From assembly GCA_030762895.1 (NCBI GenBank), contig CM061070.1, positions 50,853,007-50,917,006 of the forward strand: a stretch of 64,000 nucleotides of DNA, given 5' to 3'. A program made the translations under genes and the position numbers. This DNA comes from Sophora flavescens (taxonomy: Eukaryota; Streptophyta; Magnoliopsida; Fabales; Fabaceae). Of this stretch, positions 1 through 10,439 are shown piece by piece (positions within the stretch are counted from its first letter, which is position 1; each line of letters begins with the position of its first letter). Under the pieces are notes generated by a model. It did not search any database, was not told the DNA's origin, and saw only the letters and a list, made by a program, of their open reading frames with translations.

Positions 1-480
1 GGGAAAACAAAGGAAACTTAATCATTCCAATCTCTTAGATTTAGCATCCAAATATCTTCTGGAGCTCAAGTCCATGATCACTTTGGAAAAATAAAACTCG
101 ACCATCCTAGCCCCAAAACATTTAAGTTTCGGCCTCCATAGGATAATGAGAAAAAATATTCTTTGTTTGATAACAACTCTTAGGTTTAGAATCATAAGGT
201 ATTAAGAGTTCTAAATCCATGATCATACTTGGAAAGTTGAAACATAGTATCCTAGGCCTACTTATTCATATTTTCAGCCATCATAGGAAAACAAGCTATC
301 AAACCTTCCAAGATTTATAGATTTAAGTTAAAGGAATAGTTAAAAACTCAAACACATGATCATAAACCAAAAGTTGAAGCAAAAACCTCCTAGGCCACAT
401 ATGCATAGCTTTGGGCTTCATAGGAAGAGATAGGTAGATATTTTTGTTTTACACAACCTCTTAGTATGTGAAAATATGAG
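1..480. repeat. Three degenerate tandem units of about 150 bp
   Basis: Three successive stretches (roughly 30-175, 180-330 and 330-475) repeat the same word order: a 'ttagatttag'-like start, then 'ccatgatca', then 'ttggaaa' or 'aaagttgaa', then 'cctaggcc'-like, then 'catagga'. They are strongly diverged and contain no reading frame of note. They look like an old minisatellite inside a retroelement or intergenic region. The family is not recognised. Confidence 0.5.
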
Positions 481-958
481 TTAATACAAGACTATAGGAA
501 GTGGTTTCAACTCAAAAGGAGTTTTCTACCATTTTAGAGAGATTTTAGAAGTTTAAAGCATATAAAGAACACATAAAGCAAACTAAGAAATAAAATATGA
601 AACTTGCAAAAAGATTCATATAAGAGCATTACCCTTAGTATAAGGAAGAACTTTAATGAAGAACTCAAGTAGAAAAGATGAATAAAAACTAAAGCTTTAA
701 GAGCTTGAACTTTTAAAAGAAAAAGAAGTAGATGAAGTTTTAATGTAGTTTTCGAGAAGGAAAGTGATGAAGTGAAAATGAGAGGTGTATATAAATAGAG
801 AAGGCAGAGAGTGGCACGAAATTGAGGAGAGAGGAATGAGCTTGGAGAGCAAGTTTTGACCTTGTGCCTTGTTTGGTTTGAGAAGAGAGAAAAAAAATAG
901 GTTTTTAGAATATAATATGATATAATTTGAAAAGTGTAATGATTATAGTTTTGGAGTG
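481..958. other. AT-rich stretch with no recognised gene
   Basis: The stretch is purine-rich on the plus strand. The only long open frame (minus, 534-980) has a leucine/phenylalanine/serine-dominated, low-complexity translation with no motif, as expected from A-rich DNA read on the other strand. Nothing else is seen before the LTR-like start at 959. Confidence 0.5.
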
Positions 959-1770
959 TGTCATAACCCATTTCCATCAAGTCTCATCAAGTCACTTCAC
1001 TTTTTTTGTGCTCCCTAATATGCTCCATTTCGTACCCGGTTGTATTTTCCGATCGTAATTCTTCCGACGTTTTCGCCCGAATAAATATTTTATTTTATTT
1101 CTAAACTCGAATTTTCGAAAATTTCCAATATCATACAAAACATCACAAAAACACTAACCGTTTTGTTCACGATTCAAAATTAGGTTTTGTGCTCAGTAAA
1201 CTTGTACCGGCAGTGAAAATACAGATCGGCTTTCGTCTGAGTTTTCAACCAAAATTTTTACCGTAACCCTCTACCATAAAGTAGACTATGAATATGATTT
1301 TATTTTAATCAAAAACACTTTCTAACTCTCAAATTAAAATATAATTAATATTTTAACCAGTTGAACAACATAATTAAAATCAGTCCGTTACATTGACGAT
1401 GCTAAACTTGATCCTTTATAGTCAAGTTGTCTTGATGCTTATTGGTCAAGGTGTTGATGGTGATAAACTTTTATGCTTATTGGTCAAAGTGGAGGTGGTG
1501 GTTACGATTTTTTGTTTGATGTTGTTGCTTATGCATTCATGCATTGGAGATTTTAGTGTGGGGGGTATAACATAGAGGAGGTTGTCTGAGAGTAAGACAA
1601 TCTGGCCGTCCGTGGTAATTCATCCGAGAGTTAGGTGAATCGTGACCCCCCGGGGTGGTGCATCCTAGAGTACGATGCATCAGCTATACAAGGGGAACAC
1701 CCATGGTTTGGTGAACTGTCGGCGTGGTGCTTATTGGCCAATGTGGATATGTACCTCCGACGTTGATCCA

Positions 1771-2244
1771 TGTAACATCCCTGACTGCTCTATGGATTGA
1801 CTACTGTCCTCACAAACCAACACGAGAAGTAGAACTCCCTTTAGTTCTTGCGCTCGGTCTCTATTGCCCCCTTAAGAGTTCCGTCTCCATCTCCACAATA
1901 GTCTTTTCAGCGTGCTTTGTCCTCACTCACACGCTTCCTGGGAAAACTTCCCAGGAGGTCACCCATCCCATAATTGCTCCAAGTCAAGTACACTTAACTA
2001 TGAAGTTCTTATGTGATGGGCTACCAGAAAGAAGATGCATCTAGTTAATATAGGTAATATCAATCAATTCATATAAGCCTTCCTTAACTGTATAGTCTCA
2101 TACCTACACAGTCTCATGATCCCTCTCATTCGGGTGTGTTCATTCATGTGTCCCTCCGCCTAGAAGCATGCCAAAAGCCGCTCCTTGTCCATGCCTTCTT
2201 GCATCGTCAACCACTCCCTGCCCTCATCGGCACCGGGTGTCACA
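1771..2244 (+). mobile_element. Solo LTR with 5-bp target duplication ATCCA
   Basis: The element starts TGTAACATCC and ends GGGTGTCACA. It is flanked by ATCCA at 1766-1770 and ATCCA at 2245-2249, a perfect 5-bp target-site duplication. It carries words common in plant Gypsy LTRs (a 'gggaaaacttcccaggaggtc' core and 'agaagatgcatc'). No internal domain lies next to it, so it is a solo LTR left by LTR-LTR recombination, nested in the older LTR. Confidence 0.8.
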
Positions 2245-2680
2245 ATCCACATGCATAAATGAGTAGTGGAGTAGCATTGTATCGCATAGCATACTTGGTT
2301 GAGATGATATGAATGATTTTATTAAGTTAAATGTTGTTATATGTTGTTGTATGCTTATCTTACTAACTACTCCTTTTACAGTTATGTTTATACAACGATT
2401 TCTTAATCCCCATTTTTTTGCTATTCATATCTTTCTTTTATGCAGAGGATGTTGAGAAGCCAGTTGAGGAGTGACTTTGAGGAGCCCGCTCACTCATAGT
2501 TAGGATGTTTCTTACTCCGATGTATTTTCAGGATTTCGGTTACTAGCTCTGACCCGTGACATGGGGTTGGGATTTATGTTTCTTTGTTATGGTTTTATTT
2601 TCCGCAGTTGGTGAGACGTTTGTTCATGTGGTACTTTCTATCCAGTTGATATTATTATCTTATAATATACATGTGTTTTT

Positions 2681-2714
2681 ATTTTATTTTATTTTATTTT
2701 ATTTTATTTTATTT
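2681..2714. repeat. (ATTTT)n microsatellite
   Basis: About seven tandem ATTTT units lie near the 3' end of the Gypsy LTR. Confidence 0.9.
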
Positions 2715-2762
2715 CCTTTACATTGTTGTAAATACATGCGGGGTAGAGGGTGTCACATTTAG

Positions 2763-2774
2763 TGGTATCAGAGC
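2763..2774 (+). other. LTR-retrotransposon primer-binding site (tRNA-iMet)
   Basis: TGGTATCAGAGC is complementary to the 3' end of plant initiator tRNA-Met, the usual primer for minus-strand synthesis in plant LTR retrotransposons. It lies just after the LTR end at 2757 and fixes the element's orientation as plus. Confidence 0.9.
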
Positions 2775-2941
2775 AGGTCTGTCCTATCAGGTAGTGGTAT
2801 GAGTCTTTTATGTATCTTTTGTGTGCTCTTGTTTGAATTGCCTATATTTATTATAGGCAATAATGTGTAGTAATAGGTGTCTGTAGCTCTTCCTACTTTG
2901 TCTCTGTATTTAATAGCTGTCTTGAACAAGTGCAGGAACCA

Positions 2942-3079
2942 ATGATAGGAAGAGGTAGGAATGACCAGGCTATCGATGATGCTTTGACACTGCTTGCCAA
3001 TGCTATAGGACAGAACCAGAACAACAATGGAGGACCAGTAAAATTTCAGGGTCTGGATAAGTTCCAGCGGAATAACACA
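2942..3079 (+). pseudogene. Truncated Gypsy gag N-terminus
   Basis: The translation starts MIGRGRNDQAIDDALTLLA and continues through an N/Q-rich stretch to FQGLDKFQRNN. This resembles the start of chromovirus-type Gypsy gag proteins, where an M-x-GRGRND-x-AI-x-AL motif is followed by a small-residue linker. The frame runs out of gag similarity at about 3080, where the dispersed repeat also found at 4.2 and 4.9 kb begins. No capsid, protease, RT or integrase follows, so only about 46 residues remain. An in-frame ATG exists at 2930; I chose 2942 because similarity begins there. Confidence 0.6.
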
Positions 3080-3089
3080 CACTCTTTAA

Positions 3090-3560
3090 GGGTCTGGATA
3101 AGTTCCGTAGTTAGTACAGTTATCGACGATGTCAACAAAAGGGCTAGGAAGCCTTGAGTACATATAACCGAAGTAAAGACCCTTATAGGTCTTTAAGCCG
3201 ACTATATCATCGGGTAAGTGAGATCCCGAGCATAATATTGTGGATAGGGAGATGTCACCTTGGGGCCGAGGTATACACCTCAGTATTTTCCAACGTCCAC
3301 ATGAATGCGGGATGCCAAGTACCAGTAATTGTTCCATGAGAGCACGAAGCTCGGTGGTGGGAACAACCACCCATGTTCAGCAAGAAGCCTCCATGACCAG
3401 GTGATATCTGTCATGGTAGGCATTATAAATAGAGGGAAGTTACCAGAACTACGTCAGGCTTTGATTCCACAAAAGGATACGTGGGAGCAGAGTAAATCTG
3501 TCAAGCCGTATTCGATCTTTACTGAGATTGTGTGAGTTTAATTTAGAGATTGAGTGTTAG
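3090..3560. other. Dispersed-repeat copy followed by unassigned repeat-like DNA
   Basis: Bases 3100-3215 match the segments near 4180, 4893, 12232, 43855 and 44570 (shared words 'gatgtcaacaaaagggct' and 'tataggtctttaagccgac'). The rest (3216-3560) contains a 'cattataaatagagg' promoter-like word but no recognisable domain. It could be part of another LTR. Confidence 0.45.
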
Positions 3561-4107
3561 TATTCGGGTGTTTAGGTCAGATTCCGAATTGCCGGATTTT
3601 GGTAGGACAATTATGATTGCAAGTATAATTATGTGATTTTAGTTTTGAGTTTTCCATTACAGATTGACTGATGATTAAACAAGTTCAATGTTCAATTCAC
3701 TGAATATAAATTTAAAGGTGAGACTATTTAACTATTTCAATTATTTATTTATATTTTTATTAATTAATTATAACTTTTCAAATTAAAAATTATAATTATT
3801 AGTAAGAAATATGAATATAAGGTTTAGAACGACATACAAGGATTTTTGTTTTTTTGGTTACATGAACAAGAGGGTATATATATGATATTCTAATTTTTAC
3901 CAATCAATGACATAAATTTGAAATAGTTTCAAGCCTATTAGTGATTTGAGAATTAAAAGATAATAGTTTTAGAATATAAATGAATATGTATATGAAAACA
4001 AAATGAAAATTTAGGGGGACCGAGGCCCCTCCCAATGAATGTATGCGTCCGTCCCTGTTGATTGTGTACGGTTTTGTTGTTTATTTTTTTAGAATAAAGG
4101 TTTAGTT
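3561..4107. other. AT-rich stretch, possible DNA-transposon end
   Basis: The stretch is mostly A/T. Near 4012-4045 a 'gggggaccgaggcccctccc' word resembles ends of plant hAT-like non-autonomous elements, but I cannot pair it with a second terminus. No gene is seen. Confidence 0.3.
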
Positions 4108-4385
4108 GTTTATCAATCTTCAAATATTATAGTACTGTCCGAGAATTGTAAGTCTGACTCCGAGTACAATTGGTGTCAATTTAGTACTGTTACCGAGGAT
4201 GTCAACAAAAGGGCTACAAAGCCCTAAGAACATATAACCGAAGTAAAGACCCCTAAGATATTTAAGCCGACTATATGAGGAAAATGATTCTTTTGTGTCA
4301 TCTGTGTGCCCAAAGCACAAACTGTAGTTGACAATTATTTGTTTGACACTGAGCTACTTATATACCCTAAATCTTTGTTGCTCAA
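4108..4385. repeat. Dispersed repeat R, block A0 first copy
   Basis: This copy is repeated at 4832-5105 (offset about 720) and in blocks A1 and A2. It contains 'gagaattgtaagtctgac', 'gatgtcaacaaaagggct' and 'ggtctttaagccgac'. Antisense open frames of about 66-78 residues run through it in several copies but differ by indels, so I do not treat them as genes. The tail from 'ccaaagcacaaact' onward resembles an RRP12 intron (see 36,250). Confidence 0.7.
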
Positions 4386-4831
4386 CTCAGGGGCTAAACT
4401 CTAATATCAACCGAAATAACCAAAGTTAACATAAGGGGGTTGAATTGTGTTTACCAACTTTTTGGAAAAATTTGAAAATATTTTCGCAGGCACAACAAGC
4501 AGAATTGAAGTAGAGAAAATTAGACGGGTGACTCGTCTAAGTTTAAAACATAACATGCATACTCAATTAAAGATTTAAAGAGATTTGATATCCACAAATT
4601 TAACTCCCCAAGCTAAAAGCGATAACAAATAAACTCTTAAATAAATTAAATAATTAGGGAAGAGGAATATCACTCAAGATATTTATACTGGTTCACCCCT
4701 ATATCAATATGGCTACTTCCAGTTCTTGGCAGCACCAGGTTTCTTCACTATAACTGATTAGATTACAGTACAAGTATTCTTTTCACATCTAGCCTCTCCA
4801 AGCTCACACTCAAACAAGTATTCTTTTCTAT
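4386..4831. mobile_element. LTR-like retroelement segment between R copies
   Basis: It contains 'aacaaggggttgaattgtg'-type words and 'tttatactggttcacccc', sequences I associate with ends of plant Copia LTR elements. It lies between two R copies in all three blocks (4386-4831, 11,740-12,175, 44,060-44,500). No LTR termini can be fixed, so the family is left open. Confidence 0.4.
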
Positions 4832-5039
4832 CAATCTTCAAATATTATTGTACTGGTCGAGAATTGTAAGTCTGACGTCGAGTACAATTGGTGTCAATTT
4901 AATACTGTTACCGAGGATGTTAACAAAAGGGCTAGGAAGCCCCGAGTACATAACACAGAAATAAAGACCCTTATAGGTCTTTAAGCCGACTGTATGAGGA
5001 AAATGATTCTTTTGAGCCATCAGTGTGGCCAAAGTACAA
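4832..5039. repeat. Dispersed repeat R, block A0 second copy
   Basis: This is a direct repeat of 4108-4320 with scattered substitutions. It continues without a break into sequence matching the RRP12 intron near 36,250. Confidence 0.65.
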
Positions 5040-5510
5040 ACTACCGTTGACAATTATTTGTTTGACACTGAGCTACATATATATCCTAAATCTTTGTTGC
5101 TCCAATATAGTGATTCACACATGACGTCAAGTACCTCAACCTATTAACATATCATAATTAAATATGACAAGTATTACATGGAAAATAGTCATACAACTGC
5201 ACATCAATAATTTACAAGCAGTTGCAACCAAAGCTTTTTGCCATTAGATGGGGTCGGCTATATAGACCAATTAACACCATAAAATTAAAATTTACACTTC
5301 CATGGCTAGTTCGAGAATTAGGTAACTGTATGCACAATTGCAATATAATTCAAAATATCACACCTTTGGGAGAACCAAAGACAAGAAGAGGCTTATTTAC
5401 ACATATTTGTCTGTTAAAAGAATAAACTTCATTCATTCCGGCATCAAGCAAGCCAACAATAAATGTCATTTGCAAAATCAGACATATGTTCATAAAATAA
5501 AAACTATAAC
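5040..5510 (-). pseudogene. RRP12-like fragment (intron plus exon), block A0
   Basis: Bases 5040-5200 match the intron of the larger RRP12 relic at 36,245-36,395 (shared 'ccaatatagtgattcaca' and 'catcaagtacctcaac'). Bases 5380-5470 on the minus strand encode a piece reading FIVGLLDAGMNEVYSFNRQI, which matches the RRP12 motif before the 'ASEHEEA' region. The order intron-then-exon differs from the parent gene, so an internal deletion joined them. It lies just downstream of a minus-strand F-box C-terminus, and the same arrangement recurs in A1 and A2. Confidence 0.7.
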
Positions 5511-5569
5511 CGAACAAAGTCGAATTCAAATAAAAGAAAAAATTGCAAATTCAAAAGTGTTACAAATGA

Positions 5570-5832
5570 CTTGACTACAGAGGTGAAACAAAGCTTTCAA
5601 AGTAGTAATTGTCACCCACCCACTATGCATTTGTTGCTTCCAAAAATCTTGGGGAGTGTACCACCTCATCTTCCTCGCAATTATAGAAATAGGCAACATC
5701 ATAGGTTCTCGTAGGCCATAGTAATGTCAGCACTTTACCATTCTGAGACATATTGAGCGTTATCAATGTATTATCATACAACACATGTTGCTATAGAGAC
5801 ATTGGAAGAACGGAAAGATTAATCCTTGCAAA
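5570..5832 (-). pseudogene. F-box/FBA protein C-terminal fragment, block A0
   Basis: On the minus strand the sequence encodes the C-terminus seen on the plus strand at 7720-7974: a W-x-V-x-ARINLSVLPMSLEQ segment, then GKVLTLLWPTRTY, HSQDF and a short tail. The frame is broken by indels and lacks the N-terminal half. The upstream side (minus orientation) is fused to a Tat/Athila-like LTR start at about 5890. The family acts as substrate receptors of SCF ubiquitin ligases; this fragment cannot. Confidence 0.75.
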
Positions 5833-6760
5833 TACAGTTACTAAAAATGCATGCAAAACAATAACAAAATATGATGTTTCACACACATCAAATCTCCTCA
5901 AGCTTAAGATCTTGTTTATCCTCGAGCAATAACTAAGGCCAAACAAAAAAGTGGGATCAAGACACAATATTAAATGAGGAACCCGAGTAAACAAACAACC
6001 AAGCAATAGGCAAAGACAAACCAAGAGCTAGAGAGGCAATAAATTCCAAGTCCAATTAGAGGCTAGAGTTCTCAGAATCATGCTTCTCGCTGAATTAGGT
6101 TCACTCAACTAACCACACTCAAAATGTTTAAGGGTGAAAACAATATGCTCAAGTTTCCTCAAAGAAAGAACACTTCCATAAGCTTGATAAGAAACCAAAT
6201 TTCCACTAATAATTTGCATGCATGCAAGAAATCAAAAGGTCTTCCAAGGATTGTAATGGAGCCATGTGAATGATGTTAGGTGAGGTTAAAGAAAGAAAGG
6301 TATAAACAAAGGGCTAACAAAATTTTCCATAAGCACATAGAACATAAATGGAGTAAAAACATTTTTTTAAAAATTTTATTTTCCATCTCCCCCTATATTT
6401 TTTTTTTTTTTGTTTAATTTAACAAAGGGGAGAGACTTTATCAACATTTCTTTTTCTTTTTTTTTATTTGAGAAAGAGATGACTCAAAAACATATAATTC
6501 CCAACACAACTTTCAAACACAATTCTCTCCATTTAATATTCTACTTGATTACCAACAATGTATCATCATAGGCATCAAGAAAATATTTATGCAATAGGCT
6601 CAAGATGGGAAACTAATGGATGAAAGTGTGCAAATTATTTCATAAGGCCAGAAAAATATCTAAGATGCCTTAATCACATTCAAGCAGGCAAACAAAATTT
6701 TTGCCTCAAAATGGTTTCAAATCAAGTTCTAGAGCACAAAATCAATGAGGAATCATCACT
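5833..6760 (-). mobile_element. Athila/Tat-like Gypsy 3' region and LTR start, block A0
   Basis: Read on the minus strand, the segment contains the 'gttattgctcgaggataaac' word, then a purine-rich tract and TGATGTGTGTG at 5890. That is the usual junction of the internal region with the 3' LTR in Athila/Tat-group Gypsy elements. Only about 60 bp of LTR remain before the F-box fragment. Bases 6120-6740 are private to A0 and include A/T tracts near 6390-6470. No coding domain is recognisable. Confidence 0.55.
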
Positions 6761-6789
6761 TGATACAAGGAATGGGAACAAAAATCATG

Positions 6790-7975
6790 ATACAACAAGA
6801 TGATATGAGTAGTTTGTGTTCTCTAGGTTTTCGTTGTCATGATCTAGATATGATGGGATGTATGGCTCTTGGTCATGGTAAGAAACCGCAATTCAATCGT
6901 ATTCTTACCAAGACCAAGAGCCTCACAACCCACCACATCAAGATCAAGACGACGAAATCCTAGACAACGCAAACTAATCATATCATCTTGGGAGCGTCTT
7001 GAGAGGTCATCCTTCCATATTAGGAAACAAAACGATTTGAACTACACTATTAATGTTGGATACAAGTCTGTTAGTTCATACAACGGATTTCTATGTCTGT
7101 CTAGAGGCAATTTCGAATTAGGCTACTTCAGATACTGGATTCTTTTTTTAACCCAACTATAAAGTTAATGTCTGAAACGCCATCTGTACGAAGTAAATTC
7201 AATATTTTGGATTCACACATGCTTGGATTTGGGCATGAAAAGTAAACGATACTTACAATATTGGTGGATCCGATATTCAAAACAAAACAAAAAAAACTAA
7301 TGTCAAAGTTTACACTATGGATGGTAACAATCAGTGGAGAAATATTAAGGGTTCCCCTGCATGTCCCATTCTAACTATAAACCCCGTAGTGGCAGCGACT
7401 ACCTAAATCTGTTTGTTAAGAACATGTAGATCAGTGGCACTCTTAATTGGCTAATAGCTCACAATGATGTTCACTATGATGTGGTGTTCCTATGAACAAC
7501 GAGCCTGCTACATTTACTAAGGATCGATTGGGTATTATTTCATTTGACCTGAGAAAGACGCTATTACCACAAGCACTTGATGATGAGATAACCTATGCTA
7601 AGGAGAGGACACATATTAGGATTTTAATGGATCGTCTGACTTTTTCTTATTATTCCAAGATAATAACTCCTTTTGTGGTATGCAGTTGAAGGAGTTTAGG
7701 ATGAGAGACTCTTGGACTGTATGGGCGAGGATTAATCTTTCAATTCTTCCAATGTCTCTCGAGCAACGTGTTGTATGATAATGCATTACTACCACCCAAC
7801 ATGTCTTATGGTAAAGTGCTGACATTACTATGGCCTACGAGAACCTATTATGCTGTATATTTCTATAATTGTGATAAGGATGAGGAGGTACACTCCCAAG
7901 ATTTTGGAGGCAACAAATGCATGGAGTGGGTGGATGACATTGAGTACTTAGAAACCTTAGTTTCACCTCTGTAGT
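6790..7975 (+). pseudogene. F-box-associated (FBA) pseudogene P0, block A0
   Basis: This is the only F-box copy in A0, and it reaches a natural C-terminus. In order: the short palindromic centre (loop 6879-6905), an FBA start, the 'YKSVSSYNGFLCLSRG' core, the 'GFGH' stretch, 'NNEPATFTKDRLGIISFDL', and 'ARINLSILPMSLEQ' to 'WVDDIEYLETLVSPL' and a stop at 7972-7974. Single-base losses break the frame near 7146 and 7238, and further breaks occur near 7690 and 7770. No F-box motif precedes the FBA part. RRP12 exons follow on the same strand. It is more diverged than the A1/A2 copies. Confidence 0.8.
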
Positions 7976-8079
7976 CAAGTCATTTGTAACACTTTTAAAT
8001 TTACAATTTTTTCTTTTACTTAAATTCAACTTTGTTCGGTAATAGTGTTTATTTATGGGCATGTCTTATTTTGTAAATG

Positions 8080-8440
8080 ACATTTACTGCTGGCTTGCTT
8101 GATGCCAAAATGAATGAAGTTTACTCTTTTAACAGGAAAATATGTGTAAATAAGACTCCTTTTGTCTTTAGTTCTCCCAAAGGTGTGATATTTTGAATTA
8201 TATTGCGTTTGTACATATAGTGACTTAATTCCCAAACCAGCGATGGAAGTGTAAATTTTACTTTTAAATATGTAGACATTTTGGCATCTGAACATGGACA
8301 AGCCATACATGCAGCTACTGATGAACTCATGAACATGGTCAATTCATTGATGAACTTTTATTAAACAGGGAATCGATCAGATAAGTTTGGATGAAAACAA
8401 AGAACCAAGGAGATCAGGGCCAACCATTATTGAAAAAATG
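8080..8440 (+). pseudogene. RRP12-like exons on the plus strand, block A0
   Basis: Two exon pieces are seen. Bases 8085-8160 encode TAGLLDAKMNEVYSFNRKI. After an intron ending in 'tatgtag', bases 8273-8436 encode DILASEHGQAIHAATDEL and, after a frameshift, SGPTIIEK. Near 8371 this copy keeps the 'cgat' missing from the same exon in A1 and A2. Bases 8090-8350 are an inverted copy of 5230-5470. The exon is cut at about 8440, where Copia reverse transcriptase begins. Confidence 0.75.
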
Positions 8441-9751
8441 GATGCCTTTTGATTACACTGCAACATTCTCTCAAGTGGCCAAACCATCCATTGTCAGGGT
8501 GCTTTTAACCCTAGCCATCACTAACAGCTGGCTCCTTTAGCAGCTGGATGTAAAGAAAGCATCTTCAATGGACTTTCTGTGGAGGAAGTGTACCTGGAAC
8601 AATCAATTGGGTTCCAAAGCTAGCAACCGGGTCAAGGGTGCAGGCTCAACAAAGCCATTAATGCCTCAAGCAGGTGCCAAGAGATTGGTTTGAAAGGTTG
8701 ACGAAGACTATTGTTCAATTTGGTTTTCAATCAAGCAAGTCTGATGAATCTTTGTTCGTTGACACTAGATCATGCACTCAACCTATGTTCTAGTTTATGT
8801 TAATGATATAATCATCACTGGACATCTTCTCAGAGAATTGCAAACCTCATTGTGAAGCTGAATGCTGAATTTGTCGCACTAGATCAAAACACTCTACCAT
8901 GATTGGGGACCTTGACTATTTCCAAGGTGTAGAAGTGAGGAAAATGCCTAGTCATGGACTCATTCATTCCCAAACCAAATACATTAAAGACGTATTGATA
9001 AAACTCACATGGGAGATGCAAGAGGTATGCGGACCCCAATTATCAGCAACTACAAGTTCACCAAGTTTGTTGCAAACTACATGCCAGATCCCTCTTTATA
9101 CAGATCTATAATTGGGGCATTCCAATATGCCACCATAACTTGACCTGAAATTTGGTTCAGTGTAAGCAATGTTTCTCAATTTGTCTCAACCACTTGAGGA
9201 GCACTGGAAAGCAGTAAAGAGGATTCTCATGTATCTACAAGGAACATCCTTCATGGTTTGGTGCTAAAACCTACTCCTAAAGGTCAGCCTCTAGCACTAC
9301 AGGCCTTTAGTGATGCTAACTGGGCAGCAGATCTGGATGACATAAGATCAATCTTGTGTCTTGGTGTTCAAGGAAGCAAACACTGGTAGCCTGGTCCAGC
9401 ACTGAAGCAGAGTACAAAGCCCGACTGCCACCACCACAGACGTACTTTGTCTCCACTCTTTGCTCAAGGAGCTGAAAGTTGATAGACTACAACCGGTGAT
9501 TTGGTGTGCAACCTAAGCACCGCCTCTCACACAACCCAATCCTCCATTCAAGAACTAAACATATGGAACTTGACCTCTTCTTTGTCTGGGAGAAGGTCCT
9601 CAACAAGTCCTTGTCGATCTGTCATATCCCTTGACAAGATTAGGTTACACCTGCTCACCAAACCTTTGTCTCAAACAAGGTTTGAAGAGCTGAGAAGCAA
9701 TCTTGGGGTACTTGACAAGCTGTGTTGTAAACCCTCCTTAGACTTAGCGGG
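8441..9751 (+). pseudogene. Copia (Ty1) reverse transcriptase/RNase H relic, block A0
   Basis: RVT_2-type reverse transcriptase begins with FDYTATFSQVAKPSIVRVLL and continues with QLDVKKAFLNG, EEVYLEQ, LVYVNDIIITG and DYFQGVEVRK. RNase H follows (PLEEHWKAVKRILMYLQGT, then AFSDANWAAD and AEYKA) and a C-terminal NPILHSRTKHMELDLFF piece. Stops and frameshifts are frequent and the catalytic region is not in one frame. Gag, protease and integrase are absent. Confidence 0.85.
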
Positions 9752-9996
9752 TGTATTAGAATATATGTGCATAACAATGTTAGTGTAGATCAGGTTGCAA
9801 CAGATTACTGACTCATGCTAAGTTAGCTAGGCTGTTAGGACTTACCTTCCTTATGACTACCTAATATGCTATAACTAGCATACTTGTACCAATTACACTC
9901 AAGTTAATAATACAGATTTTGAATTCAGTTTTCCCTCTCTTTCTTCCTGCTCTTTCTCTCTTCTCTCTCTCTTCTACCACTGTTGAGTTTCTAACA
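9752..9996 (+). mobile_element. Copia 3' LTR, block A0
   Basis: The LTR begins TGTATTAGA just after the RNase H region and ends TTTCTAACA. It is short (245 bp), with a CT-rich stretch at 9930-9980. Copies in A1 and A2 are longer because of an internal inverted/direct duplication. Confidence 0.65.
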
Positions 9997-10200
9997 CATA
10001 CAAACAATGCCAACCATTGCACCAAGGCTTCCCTTCAACTTGCAAATGTTAAAAAAAAATTTAAAAAAAAATTTATCAGCTTGGTTATCTGGTGAACATC
10101 AAACGTCGGTTAGGATACCAGCTTATCCTGCACATATCCTATTCTACTCTTATCCTGCTCCCTTATCCTATCCTGACCACCAAACGACCGCTCAGAGGAC
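9997..10200. mobile_element. Remnant of the GTTTGGTGGT-type MITE, block A0
   Basis: Bases 10,080-10,190 match only the right end of the MITE in A1 (33,330-33,446), ending 'gaccaccaaacgaccg'. The body and left end are gone, and A-tracts at 10,050-10,077 mark the deletion region. Confidence 0.5.
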
Positions 10201-10439
10201 TATGGGTCTGCTTGATATGTAAAGATCACCCACTTGATGGTCATTACGGAATCACGAGTACCTTAGATTATTTACCACTTAAATACCATCATTTGGATGA
10301 TGCCAGTGGCATGCGATGCAAGCCCAAGGAAAAATCCGTCAAAGCTAATAGAAGACACTGCATACTCATCCATTTATTATAAAAAATGCTACGGGGAAAA
10401 TTGCAACTAAACTGCATTACTAAAAAAGCTTTGACAACT

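Larger units (their letters stand above)
959..2757 (+). mobile_element. Gypsy-type 5' LTR, interrupted by a later insertion
   Basis: The proposed LTR begins TGTCATAACCC at 959 and ends GGGTGTCACA at 2757. These are imperfect inverted termini of the usual TG...CA type, and a tRNA-iMet primer-binding site lies five bases downstream. Removing the solo LTR at 1771-2244 and one target copy leaves about 1.3 kb. The LTR contains 'gcttattggtcaa' words (near 1437, 1477 and 1730) that recur in the LTR-like sequence at 42.1 kb, and paired 'gagagt..gatgcatc' words at 1590-1680. The 3' end is well supported by the primer-binding site; the 5' end is less certain. Confidence 0.6.

Noticed and set aside
534..980. 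148-residue minus-strand open frame
   Set aside because: The composition is low-complexity L/F/S-rich, there is no motif, and it overlaps the start of a retroelement LTR. A purine-rich plus strand gives such frames by chance.
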